Source: JADLFV01 sp964471555 (GTDB taxonomy: Bacteria; Planctomycetota; Phycisphaerae; Phycisphaerales; Phycisphaeraceae). Taken from it: a DNA stretch of 37,376 bases. Position numbers and translations under genes: made by a program. The notes under the pieces are model-generated. The model worked only from the letters and a program-made list of their open reading frames with translations. It did not search any database and had not been told where the DNA came from. Location of the stretch: the NCBI GenBank assembly GCA_964471555.1, contig CAYYGM010000025.1, positions 1 through 37,376 on the forward strand, read 5' to 3'. This document shows, piece by piece, positions 30,262 to 37,376 of the stretch (position 1 is the stretch's first letter; every line of letters starts with the position of its first letter).

Positions 30262-31125
30262 ATGTCCTCCGCACCAGTCAGCGTGTTCGCCGAGTCCGGC
30301 GCCTTCGACCGCGCCGCCGCTGACCTCGCCGCCCGTTTTGACTTGCCGTTACACGATGAGACCTGCGACCTGCGCCTGATCGTCGGGCAGGCCGGCCGCA
30401 GTCTGCACGTGATGCGAGGCCCCCTCGCCCGCGGCCTGCCGATCACCTGCAACTGGTCGAAGCACGACGTCCATTCGCCCCAGGGCGCTCGCCTGACACA
30501 ACCGTTGCTCAAAGCTGTCGGCATCCACAAGGGCAGCAGCGAGCCGCGCCCGACCGTCATCGACGCCACCGCCGGCTTCGGACAGGATGCCCACCTGCTG
30601 GCCAGCGTCGGCTGCATCGTCACCGCCATCGAACGCAACGGCGCGATGGCGGCGCTGTTGGAGGATGCATTGGTCGGGTATCGGGGTTCGGGTATCGGGT
30701 ATCGGGCAGGAGATGACTTTTGTCTTTCTTCTGAAACCCGAACCCCGACACCCGATACCCGATACCCGATCCAAATCTGCCACGGCGACAGCATCGCGCT
30801 GCTCAAGGAATTGCGGGCGGAGGTCGTTTATCTCGATCCCATGTTCGCCCCCGGAAGAAAAACGCTGGAACGCCGCCCCATGCGCGTGCTGCGTCTGCTG
30901 GCCGGTGAAGATGAAGATGCTGCTGCGTTGTTATCCGCCGCGTTGAAAGCTGCGAGCAAGCGCGTCGTCGTCAAACGCGCCCTGCGTGCCGCGCCGCTGG
31001 CCGACCTGCCGCCCAAGGTTTCCCACAAGGGCCAGGCGGTGCGTTATGACGTGTACATTCCCGCGGAAAACATATCGCAGAGGGCGCGGAGGCTCAGAGG
31101 CGCAGAGAAGAAGAGGCGGACATAG
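30262..31125 (+). CDS. rsmJ: RsmJ-like 16S rRNA guanine-N2 methyltransferase with repeat-derived insert
   Basis: A 287-residue class I SAM methyltransferase. RsmJ features: VIDATAGFGQDAHLLASVG (99-117, SAM motif I), TAIERN (121-126), VVYLDPMFAPGRK (188-200, the catalytic DPMF in place of NPPY), MRVLRLLAGEDEDAAALL, and KRVVVKRA near the end. In E. coli this enzyme methylates G1516 of 16S rRNA. Residues about 138-170 (GYRGSGIGYR...ETRTPTPDTRYPI) have no counterpart in RsmJ and are encoded by a GGGTATC heptad dyad. The last 17 residues (RARRLRGAEKKRRT) come from another dyad arm. The ATG at 30262 is chosen because the frame upstream is repeat. Activity is likely since the catalytic motifs are intact. 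Confidence 0.85.
   Translation: MSSAPVSVFAESGAFDRAAADLAARFDLPLHDETCDLRLIVGQAGRSLHVMRGPLARGLPITCNWSKHDVHSPQGARLTQPLLKAVGIHKGSSEPRPTVIDATAGFGQDAHLLASVGCIVTAIERNGAMAALLEDALVGYRGSGIGYRAGDDFCLSSETRTPTPDTRYPIQICHGDSIALLKELRAEVVYLDPMFAPGRKTLERRPMRVLRLLAGEDEDAAALLSAALKAASKRVVVKRALRAAPLADLPPKVSHKGQAVRYDVYIPAENISQRARRLRGAEKKRRT
30672..30771. repeat. In-frame GGGTATC heptad dyad inside rsmJ
   Basis: The left arm (30672-30706) iterates TCGGGTA, TCGGGGT, TCGGGTA, TCGGGTA. The right arm (30736-30771) is ACCCGAA, CCCCGAC, ACCCGAT, ACCCGAT, ACCCGAT. A loop of about 29 bases separates them. It stays open in the rsmJ frame. Confidence 0.9.
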
Positions 31126-31172
31126 TCAGGTCTTGCTCCGTGCCTCTGTGCCTCTGTGTTCTCTGTGATCGT
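31070..31172. repeat. Dyad, CAGAGGC/CTCTGTG word, at the rsmJ 3' end
   Basis: The left arm (31070-31108) repeats CAGAGG-, GCGGAGG-, CTCAGAGG- and CGCAGAG-like steps of 8-10 bases. The right arm (31137-31170) repeats GTGCCTCT, GTGCCTCT, GTGTTCTCTGTG. It encodes the rsmJ C-terminus and carries its TAG stop in the loop. Confidence 0.75.
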
Positions 31173-31204
31173 ATGGAAGCGATCAGTTCAACGCCTGATG
31201 CGCG

Positions 31205-32245
31205 TCACGGCGTGGTCATGCGATCCACGTCCTGGTTCAGGGCGCCGAGGCTGCGGTAGCCGGGGTCGATCTTCTGGATCTCCTCGATCTCATCGCGGGC
31301 GGCGTCGGCGTTGCCGGACTCGATGTGGAAGCGGGCCCGATCGTACAGGTTCTGCAGCACGTCCTGCCGTGCGGCGGGGTCGGCTTCAACCTTGGCGGCC
31401 AGCTCGTTCGAGGGCAGCGAGGACAGATCGACGCCATCGACCGGCCCGGCAGTCCTGCCTTTTCCGTCCACGGCGTAGAACACGGGCTTGGCGTAGCTGT
31501 TGTCGCGCGAGAGGCGGCTGATGGTGGTCAGGCGGATGCGCTGCTCACGATAGGTGGCACGAGCGCCGGTCTGGCGGGCGGTGAAGATGAGTCGGCCGTC
31601 TTCAACGTTCTGTGCGAAGTAGGTCACCTCGCACGAGGCCTGCAACTCGTCGTCGGTGGCCAGGAAGTAATCGCGTTCGCTGCTGTTGATGCCCAGCACG
31701 TCAACCAGCACGTTCAGCACCACGTCGGGCTTTTCCTTGGCCACCACGTTGATGCCGCAGTGGCGCACCTTCATGTCCAGGGCAGCCTTGAAGTAGGCGA
31801 TGTCACCCTCGGTCGAGACGTTGGCGGCCCGGTAGCTGCCGGAGATGCGGTAGTTCAGTGAACCGCTGAACAGCGTCGGCGCGTCGCGCACCTCGTCGGT
31901 GATGCCTTCAAAGGTTTCACGGTGCGTGTTGTAGTCCTGCTGGCTCATGCCCACGCCGGCGTTGACGTAGTTGGGCCCGGGGAAGTCGGTGGTGCCGCTG
32001 CCGGAGGTGACGAGGTTGGTCACCTGGATCAGCACGTGTTTGCCTTGCAGCTCACTGAGGTCCATGGCCGCGATGGTGCGGCGAATGGCGGTGGCCACAG
32101 CCCGCTGCTCTTCGTCAAAGCGTTTGCCGCCGCCGTGCGACGGGATGCCGCGAAACTGGGCGCACCCGCCGCAGGTCAGGCTCAGCACCAGCAATAATCC
32201 CACCCGCGTGGCCCATCGTCCCCGCCGTCCTTGTTGTGCTTGCAT
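31205..32245 (-). CDS. Predicted lipoprotein, unknown function
   Basis: A 346-residue protein with a signal peptide and lipobox (LSLTCGGC, Cys near 28). The mature part starts AQFRGIPSHGGGKRFDEEQRAVATAIRRTIAAMDLSEL and continues as a mixed domain (HVLIQVTNLV, SLNYRISGSYRAANVSTEGDIAYFKAALDMKV, PDVVLNVLVDVLG). It ends in a helical TPR-like tail (YDRARFHIESGNADAARDEIEEIQKIDPGY). I do not recognise the family. The ATG at 32245 has GAGGAT seven bases upstream; the frame is open further but without a signal. It follows secDF by 84 bases on the same strand and is probably co-transcribed. It is likely an inner- or outer-membrane lipoprotein. Confidence 0.75.
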   Translation of the reverse strand: MQAQQGRRGRWATRVGLLLVLSLTCGGCAQFRGIPSHGGGKRFDEEQRAVATAIRRTIAAMDLSELQGKHVLIQVTNLVTSGSGTTDFPGPNYVNAGVGMSQQDYNTHRETFEGITDEVRDAPTLFSGSLNYRISGSYRAANVSTEGDIAYFKAALDMKVRHCGINVVAKEKPDVVLNVLVDVLGINSSERDYFLATDDELQASCEVTYFAQNVEDGRLIFTARQTGARATYREQRIRLTTISRLSRDNSYAKPVFYAVDGKGRTAGPVDGVDLSSLPSNELAAKVEADPAARQDVLQNLYDRARFHIESGNADAARDEIEEIQKIDPGYRSLGALNQDVDRMTTP

Positions 32246-32329
32246 GAACTGATCCTCGACCGATCCTCGGGAAATTACGCGATGAACCTGCCGAGCCCTC
32301 CCTCGTGATTGGCTCGTGGCAATAGGCAT

Positions 32330-35300
32330 TTACTGCGGCGTTTCGACCTTGCCGGTGGCCTTGTCGATGTACTGTTGCGGCCACTTGTGCAGCAGCAGCA
32401 GGGGGGCGGCGATGGCGATCGAGCTGTAGGTGCCCACGATGATGCCCACGATCATGGCGAAGGCGAAGCCGTGCACGCCCGGGCCGCCCACCGCGTACAG
32501 CACCACCAGGGCCAGCATGGTCGTACCGCTGGTCAGCACGGTGCGGCTGATGGTCTGGTTGATCGAATCGTTGATGATGGCGGGCGTGGCGTAGCTGAGG
32601 CGGCCGCGGTTTTCGCGGATGCGATCGAAGACGATGATCGTATCGTTGAGCGAGTAGCCGATGATCGTCAGCATGGCGGCCACGATGGCGATGTTGACCT
32701 TGAACGGCTCGATCATCAGGAAGTTGTCGCCCAGGAAGTGATAGATCCAGGCGCTGGCCGCCACCATGCCCAGGGCGATGGTCACGTCATGGACCAGGGC
32801 GGCGATCGCCGTCAGGCCGTAGCGCAGGCTGCCGAAACGGAACCAGATGTAAACGACCACCGCCAGCAGCGACAGGACGATCGCGGCGATGGCCTGCTGC
32901 TTCATGGTGTCGGAGACGGAGGCGGAGAAGTTGGACACGCTGGCCAGCGAGGTGTCGCGGGTCAGGGCGTCGCGCACCAGGTGCCACTCGGTGTCCGCCA
33001 GGCCGTCGGACTCGGCGAAGGCGTCGGGGGTCGTGGCATAGTTGGTCTGGGCATCGCGGCTGACCACGGCCACGGAGCGGTACAGCGGCTCGCCCTTGTC
33101 GCTTTCGCCGGCCAGGTCCAGGCCGATGACCGTGAACAGGCGATAGCCCAGTTGCTCGTAGGCCGGCTGATTGCGCATGCGGCGGATGCGCTCGGTGATG
33201 TCCTTGACGTCGGCGGTCGGTTCGAGCTTGTCGATGACGATGGCCACGCCGCCGAGGTATTCCGAGACGTCGGCATGCACGTCGGGGCGATGGATGTTGT
33301 CGCCCAGGTTGGCGCCGCGCACGATGTAAACCGGGGCGGCCTCGACGCGATTGACCTGCACGTCGGCGAACTCGTAAGGCTTGGAGGCGGAGATGTACTG
33401 GGCGAAGGCGGCCTTGACCGTGTCGCTGACCGCCTGCGAGTCGGTGATGAGCGTGGACACGTTGAAGGCTGCGGCGTGCATGGCGTCGCTTTCGCCTTCG
33501 GTGACCACCACGGCATCGGCCAGCAGCGCGAACTCCACCGGCTTGGTCGCCAGTTCGCCGGGCTTCTTGCCTTCTTCCTCCAGGCGCTTGGCTTCCTGCT
33601 GATCGTTGGCGAAGCGTTCGTCGGCACGATCGACCACCGGCTTCATGGCTTCGTAAACCGCCTTCTCGTCGGCCGGCAGCTTGGCGGGATCGACGCCCTT
33701 GCGGATCTGGTCGCCCATCTTGCCGAAGTCAGCCAGGGTCTGGCGCACCTCGTCGATGGGCAGCGTCTTGCCTTCATCCAGCCGGAAGCTGACCTGCGTG
33801 CCGGAGCGGAACTCGACGTCGAGCATGTTCGCCCCGCGCTCATAGACCACGACCGCGCCGCAGATGACAAAGACAGCGCTGATGGGGATGAACAGATAGC
33901 GCAGCCTGAGCCAGTTGATGTTGGGCCGCAGCAGCTTGCCGATGGCCGGCACCACGCCCGGCAGCATGGGCAGACTGCGCAGGCGGCAGTACATCATCAT
34001 CAGGTCGATCAGCACCCGCGTGCAGAACAACGAGGTGAACAGCGTGGCCAGGATGCCGACCATCAGCGTCTGGGCGAAGCCCACGATGTCCGCGGTGGCG
34101 GTGTAGTAGAGCACGACGCAGGTGATCAGCGTGGTCAGGTTGGCGTCGATGATGGTCGATAGCGCCTTGCCGTAACCCTGGCGCACGGCGGTGGGCAGGT
34201 CGGCCCCGTGCTCCGATTCCTCGCGCATGCGCTCGAAGATCAGCACGTTGGCGTCCACCGCCATACCGATGGTCAACACGATGCCCGCGATGCCCGGCAG
34301 GGTGAAGGTGGCCTCGAACATGGCCATCACGCCCAGGATCAGCACCATGTTGGCAAACAGGGCGAAGTCCGCCACCGCCCCGGCCAGGAAGTAGTAGAAC
34401 AGCATGAACACCGCCACCGCGATCAGCGAGACGTACGCCGCTTCCAGGCCGGCCTTGAGATTGTCCTGGCCGAGCTGCGGGCCGGTGGTCTTGATGCTGA
34501 TGGGATATTCGCCCAGTTCCGCTTCGGTGGAGCCGGCTTTGAGGGTGCGCAACAGGTAGTCCAGCTCGCGCACGCTGAAGTCGCCGGTGATGATGCCCTG
34601 GCCGCGGATTTTGTCGCGCAGGTTGGGCGCGGAGATGACCCGGCCGTCGAGCAGGATGGCCATGGGTCGGCCGACGTTGTCGCCGGTCACCGCACCCATC
34701 AGGCCGGCCCCGCGAGCGTCCGTCTCGAAGGCCACGGCCGGTTTGCCCATCTGGTCCACCGTGCGGGTGGCGCTGCGCAGCTTCCATTCTTGCCGCTTGG
34801 TCATGGCCAGGTTGTCGGTGTCAGCCAGCAGGACGTAGTAGTCATCTGCATAGGCTTGCCCGATCAGGTCGCGGCCGAGGAAGAACTGCTCGGGGTTCTC
34901 CGCCAGGGCTTTCTTTTCCGAGGGTTTGTCCGCGAACTGGGCGGGATCGTCCACCATGTACCAGCGCCAGGGTTGGCCGGCGCCGCTGCGCGGACCTTCC
35001 TGCCGCAACTGCTCACGGTATTCCGCCACGTTGGCGGGGCGGTCCGGCGTGGCGGCAATGCGGAACTCCAGCACGCCCGAGCCGCGCAGCATGGCGATCA
35101 GGTCGTTGGGATCGTCCAGCGGACCTTTCTTCTGCTCGTAGGCGGCATAAGCGGCCAGCACCGCATCAATGTCCGCACTGCGGTCGGGATGTTTCTGCTT
35201 CAACTCGTCAGCAGCGACCTGCCGCTTGCTGGGCTGGGTGGGAATGTCGGACGTGTTGGGCTGATCGATGACCCGTTGCAGTTCGTTGGGCGTGATGTTG

Positions 35301-35941
35301 GAGGTCAGCACGCTGTCACGAAGCTGATCGAAGAGCTTCCTGGCTTCGTTGACCGCTTTGGCCGCCTCGATGACCTGGGCTTGGAGGGCGGGGCGTTGCG
35401 GATCGTCGGCGGCCGCGGCATTGAGCTTCTCCTGCAACTGCTGGTAAGGATCGCGGGCGGCGGTCAGGGCGTCGGACGCCAGGGCCAGGTCCTTGAGCTG
35501 TTGCAGCAAGTCCTTGTTTTCCCCAGCCAGTTGAGCCAGGCGCTCGCTGCGTTGATCGCCCTCGAGGCGCAGGGCGGCATCCACATCGCGCGGGGCCAGG
35601 TTGCTGATCAGCAGTTTATCGCGGGCATCGACATAAGCCTGGCGAAGCTGCTTGACCTCATCACCGGCCAGGGCCATCTGGATCTCGATGCGGTTGCCGG
35701 CAATGCGGCGCCACTGCAGGTTGCGGATGCCGCCGGGATCGATGCGGTTGCGCAGCACGTTGATCATGTCGTCGATCATGCCGGCCGGGTTTTCCGCATC
35801 GGCGGGCAGCTTGACGTCATAAACCAGCGTGGTGCCGCCGGCCAGGTCCAGGCCCTTGCGCAGCGGGTAGGAATCCAGAATCAACGCGAACAGCGCGAAG
35901 ACCAGGATGATGAGGATCGGTTTCCAGATGGGGTATTTCAT
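32330..35941 (-). CDS. secDF: Fused protein-export membrane protein SecDF
   Basis: A single 1203-residue SecD-SecF fusion that uses proton flow to pull proteins through SecYEG. It starts with a membrane helix (about 8-24) and the SecD signature RKGLDLAGGT (28-37). A very long P1 periplasmic region follows, with coiled-coil-like inserts (about 110-270). Next come the P1 head (VGRPMAILLDGRVISAPNLRDKI, near 430) and the SecD helices with GMAVDANVLIFERMREE (about 555-571). The SecF half begins near 690 with VEFRSGTQVSFRLDEGK. It has a long extracytoplasmic insert and GYSLNDTIIVFDRIREN (about 1090-1106). About twelve helices in total. It is longer than typical fused SecDF because of the inserts. 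It sits in the classical tgt-yajC-secDF order; a heptad dyad separates it from yajC. Confidence 0.95.
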   Translation of the reverse strand: MKYPIWKPILIILVFALFALILDSYPLRKGLDLAGGTTLVYDVKLPADAENPAGMIDDMINVLRNRIDPGGIRNLQWRRIAGNRIEIQMALAGDEVKQLRQAYVDARDKLLISNLAPRDVDAALRLEGDQRSERLAQLAGENKDLLQQLKDLALASDALTAARDPYQQLQEKLNAAAADDPQRPALQAQVIEAAKAVNEARKLFDQLRDSVLTSNITPNELQRVIDQPNTSDIPTQPSKRQVAADELKQKHPDRSADIDAVLAAYAAYEQKKGPLDDPNDLIAMLRGSGVLEFRIAATPDRPANVAEYREQLRQEGPRSGAGQPWRWYMVDDPAQFADKPSEKKALAENPEQFFLGRDLIGQAYADDYYVLLADTDNLAMTKRQEWKLRSATRTVDQMGKPAVAFETDARGAGLMGAVTGDNVGRPMAILLDGRVISAPNLRDKIRGQGIITGDFSVRELDYLLRTLKAGSTEAELGEYPISIKTTGPQLGQDNLKAGLEAAYVSLIAVAVFMLFYYFLAGAVADFALFANMVLILGVMAMFEATFTLPGIAGIVLTIGMAVDANVLIFERMREESEHGADLPTAVRQGYGKALSTIIDANLTTLITCVVLYYTATADIVGFAQTLMVGILATLFTSLFCTRVLIDLMMMYCRLRSLPMLPGVVPAIGKLLRPNINWLRLRYLFIPISAVFVICGAVVVYERGANMLDVEFRSGTQVSFRLDEGKTLPIDEVRQTLADFGKMGDQIRKGVDPAKLPADEKAVYEAMKPVVDRADERFANDQQEAKRLEEEGKKPGELATKPVEFALLADAVVVTEGESDAMHAAAFNVSTLITDSQAVSDTVKAAFAQYISASKPYEFADVQVNRVEAAPVYIVRGANLGDNIHRPDVHADVSEYLGGVAIVIDKLEPTADVKDITERIRRMRNQPAYEQLGYRLFTVIGLDLAGESDKGEPLYRSVAVVSRDAQTNYATTPDAFAESDGLADTEWHLVRDALTRDTSLASVSNFSASVSDTMKQQAIAAIVLSLLAVVVYIWFRFGSLRYGLTAIAALVHDVTIALGMVAASAWIYHFLGDNFLMIEPFKVNIAIVAAMLTIIGYSLNDTIIVFDRIRENRGRLSYATPAIINDSINQTISRTVLTSGTTMLALVVLYAVGGPGVHGFAFAMIVGIIVGTYSSIAIAAPLLLLHKWPQQYIDKATGKVETPQ

Positions 35942-35961
35942 GGGCGCGAGTTCCTAGGCAA

Positions 35962-36050
35962 CGGGTATCGGGTTTCGGGTATCGGGTTTCGGGTCAAGAC
36001 AAGATTGCCTTTCACCCGATACCCGAATCCCGAAACCCGATACCCGATTC
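35962..36050. repeat. Heptad dyad, GGGTATC/CCCGATA word, between yajC and secDF
   Basis: The left arm is CGGGTAT, CGGGTTT, CGGGTAT, CGGGTTT, CGGGT. The right arm is CCCGATA, CCCGAAT, CCCGAAA, CCCGATA, CCCGAT. The loop contains TCAAGACAAG. It fills nearly all of the 110-base gap inside the operon and abuts the yajC stop. Confidence 0.9.
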
Positions 36051-36051
36051 T

Positions 36052-36486
36052 TCATTTTCCTCCATCCGCGTTGTGCGGCTCGATCACGGTCTGGATCGCG
36101 CTTTTGACGTAGCGGATGCGGGTGTTGGAGTTTTCATCGACCTTGAGGGTGACCTCGTTGTCCTTGATCTCGGTGATCACGCCCAGCACGCCGCCGATGG
36201 TCTGCACGCGGTCGCCTTTGCCCATGGCCGCCAGCATGGCCGCCCGGCGTTTCTTCTCCTTGCGGCCGCCGCTGCCCATCATGAAGATGAACAGGAACAT
36301 CACCGCCAGCATGATCAGCAGGGTGCTGCCGCCGAAGGGGCTGGCCGGGGGCGCCTGGTCCTGTCCTGTGCCGTTACTTCCGGGGGCGGCAGTCGAGTCG
36401 CTGCCGGTGGCAGGAGCGGCCGGGGCCTCCATGGTTGGCGGGGGGGCGGATTCCTGGGCCAGCAGCAGGGGTAGGTCAGTCCACAT
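36052..36486 (-). CDS. yajC: Preprotein translocase accessory subunit YajC
   Basis: A 144-residue protein with an unusually long N-terminus, rich in Ala/Pro/Ser/Gly (about 10-50). The YajC membrane helix follows (LLIMLAVMFLFIFMM, near 56-70), then the basic RKEKKRRAAMLAAMGKGDRVQTIGGVLGVI block and a small beta domain ending near VKSAIQTVIEP. YajC associates with SecDF in the inner membrane. Its ATG overlaps the tgt 3' end by 11 bases, which suggests coupled translation. Confidence 0.93.
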   Translation of the reverse strand: MWTDLPLLLAQESAPPPTMEAPAAPATGSDSTAAPGSNGTGQDQAPPASPFGGSTLLIMLAVMFLFIFMMGSGGRKEKKRRAAMLAAMGKGDRVQTIGGVLGVITEIKDNEVTLKVDENSNTRIRYVKSAIQTVIEPHNADGGK

Positions 36487-37376
36487 GGTCGTCCTCGGGG
36501 CTGGGGTGAGGTTGCGAAAACGCTACCGGCCACTGCCGGGCGAATAAAGACCAGCCATTAGACCGAATCGCCGTGCGAATGTCCAACAGCAGCCGCTGGA
36601 AGTGCCTCAGATTATGCAGGCTTACGAGAATCGGTCCAAGCATCTCCCCGGCCAGAAACAGGTGGCGGAGGTAGCTGCGGGAGAAGCCGGATCGGGTATC
36701 AGATCGGGTATCGGGTATCGGGATTCGGGTTTCGGGGAAAGACAACAGAGGGTTTGGGCTCTCTTCCGACCCGATCCCCGACACCCGATACCCGATACCC
36801 GAATCTCCCGCACACGCAATACAGTCGCAGCCTTCCTCGATCGGCCGGGGATCGTCACGGAACTTGGCGTTCTTGAGCCGAATCTGGCCGGTGCGGGTGA
36901 ACGCGGCACTGTTGCGGCCGTTGCGGGTCGGCAGCACGCAGTCGAACATGTCCACCCCAGCCTGCACCGCCGCCACGATGTCGCGCTCGTAGCCGACGCC
37001 CATCAGGTAGCGCGGCTTCTCCCCCGGAAGCAACGCCGCGGTGTGCTCGACGACCTTCGCCACCTCTTCCGGGGGTTCGCCCACCGACACGCCGCCGATG
37101 GCGTAACCGGGCAGGTCGAACTCGCAGACGCGCTGGGCGCACCAGCTTCGCTGCTCCAGGTCGATGCCGCCCTGCACGATACCGAACAGCGACTGCTCAT
37201 CCTTGCGGGCATGGGCTCGGTTGCATTCATCCAGCCAGCGCAGCGTGCGCTCGTTGGCCAGCTTCACCCGCGCGGTGTCCGATGCTCCGGGGGGACAGTC
37301 GTCGAAGGCCATGATGATGTCGGCCCCCAGGTCGTTCTGCACCTGCATGGAGCGCGTGGGGGTCAGCTCCACAGTG
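36476..37376 (-). CDS. tgt: tRNA-guanine transglycosylase, 5' end outside window, with in-frame repeat insert
   Basis: Tgt exchanges guanine 34 of target tRNAs for preQ1. The visible part starts inside the protein (VELTPTRSMQVQNDLGADIIMAFDDC) and holds the substrate region FGIVQGG, YAIGGVSVGEP, the catalytic Asp in DCVLPTRNGRNSAAFT and the zinc site. The zinc Cys are in GCDCIAC, and the zinc His is in SLHNL. In E. coli the third Cys is followed almost at once by YSRAYL, with the His about 26 residues away. Here about 40 extra residues (GIGYRVSGIG...ETRIPIPDTRSDTRSG) separate CIAC from FSRSYL. They are encoded by a GGGTATC heptad dyad. All key residues are kept and the frame is open, so the gene is probably functional. 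The C-terminus overlaps yajC by 11 bp. Confidence 0.93.
   Translation of the reverse strand, partial: TVELTPTRSMQVQNDLGADIIMAFDDCPPGASDTARVKLANERTLRWLDECNRAHARKDEQSLFGIVQGGIDLEQRSWCAQRVCEFDLPGYAIGGVSVGEPPEEVAKVVEHTAALLPGEKPRYLMGVGYERDIVAAVQAGVDMFDCVLPTRNGRNSAAFTRTGQIRLKNAKFRDDPRPIEEGCDCIACAGDSGIGYRVSGIGSEESPNPLLSFPETRIPIPDTRSDTRSGFSRSYLRHLFLAGEMLGPILVSLHNLRHFQRLLLDIRTAIRSNGWSLFARQWPVAFSQPHPSPEDDHVD
36690..36807. repeat. In-frame GGGTATC heptad dyad inside tgt
   Basis: The left arm (36690-36737) runs ATCGGGTATC, AGATCGGGTA, TCGGGTA, TCGGGAT, TCGGGTT, TCGGGG. The right arm (36768-36807) is its near complement (CCCGATC, CCCGACA, CCCGATA, CCCGATA, CCCGAAT). About 20 bp of the stem (ATCGGGTATCGGGTATCGGG) pair perfectly. 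The loop contains GGAAAGACAACAG. Confidence 0.92.

Noticed and set aside
32309..36112. Long plus-strand open frames across secDF
   Set aside because: Histidine- and glutamine-rich translations are typical antisense shadows of a high-GC gene; secDF on the minus strand has full homology.
36690..36807. Frameshift or pseudogene in tgt
   Set aside because: The frame remains open through the insert, all zinc and catalytic residues are present and the C-terminus is complete.
1..37376. tRNA or rRNA genes
   Set aside because: No cloverleaf with TTCRANNC arms or conserved rRNA stretches were noticed on either strand by eye.
1..37376. Insertion sequences or prophage genes
   Set aside because: No transposase, integrase or phage structural protein is encoded; repeats are short and non-coding or captured by host genes.

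Overview
The window reads as a high-GC chromosomal segment from a planctomycete, most likely of the class Phycisphaerae. The clues are a PEP-CTERM exported protein, a single fused SecDF, a RibB with a RibA-like half that has lost its zinc cysteines, a ThiE with an N-terminal ThiD2-type half, many lipoproteins, and intergenic dyad repeats packed between housekeeping genes. The lineage call is an inference from gene content, not from a marker-gene tree.

Layout. 1-3736 (minus): amrS, an M16 peptidase and ribB-ribX. 3973-4939 (plus): a small unknown protein and a membrane-anchored 3D-domain protein. 5032-9591 (minus): ispA, murG, a Tat-exported BNR/sialidase-like protein and sucD. 9592-12274: a gene-poor stretch with one PEP-CTERM gene inside a duplicated 3' flank, three copies of a 32-bp palindrome and a small winged-helix regulator. 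A further palindrome copy is cut by the left window edge. 12275-13917 (minus): a PD-(D/E)XK nuclease-like protein and queF. 14079-28161 (plus): gatC, gatA, a ROK kinase, scpB, a lipoprotein, a DUF58 plus transglutaminase pair, a GT-C/GT2/LAB_N envelope-glycan trio, thiE and proS. 28140-28796 (minus): an orphan FixJ-type regulator. 29229-31125 (plus): an MBL-fold hydrolase and an RsmJ-like methyltransferase. 31205-37376 (minus): the operon tgt-yajC-secDF-lipoprotein, with tgt running off the right edge.

The genes are mostly core metabolism, translation, envelope and secretion. The unusual content is the repeats. At least seven gaps hold dyads or arrays whose arms iterate 7-nt words (CCCGATA, CCCTANA, CAACCAT, GGTCATT, GCCACGA/TGGCTCA and others). 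Two gaps hold 8-11 nt analogues, and three hold cruciforms ending in TTTAGC. Two dyads of the GGGTATC word lie in frame inside genes: in tgt, between the third zinc Cys and the zinc His, and in rsmJ, after the SAM-binding motif. That word is free of stop codons in all six frames, whereas the other full-dyad heptad words examined are not. This looks like a family of coding-compatible palindromic elements, comparable in outcome to the Rickettsia palindromic elements, and is the most promising undescribed signal here.
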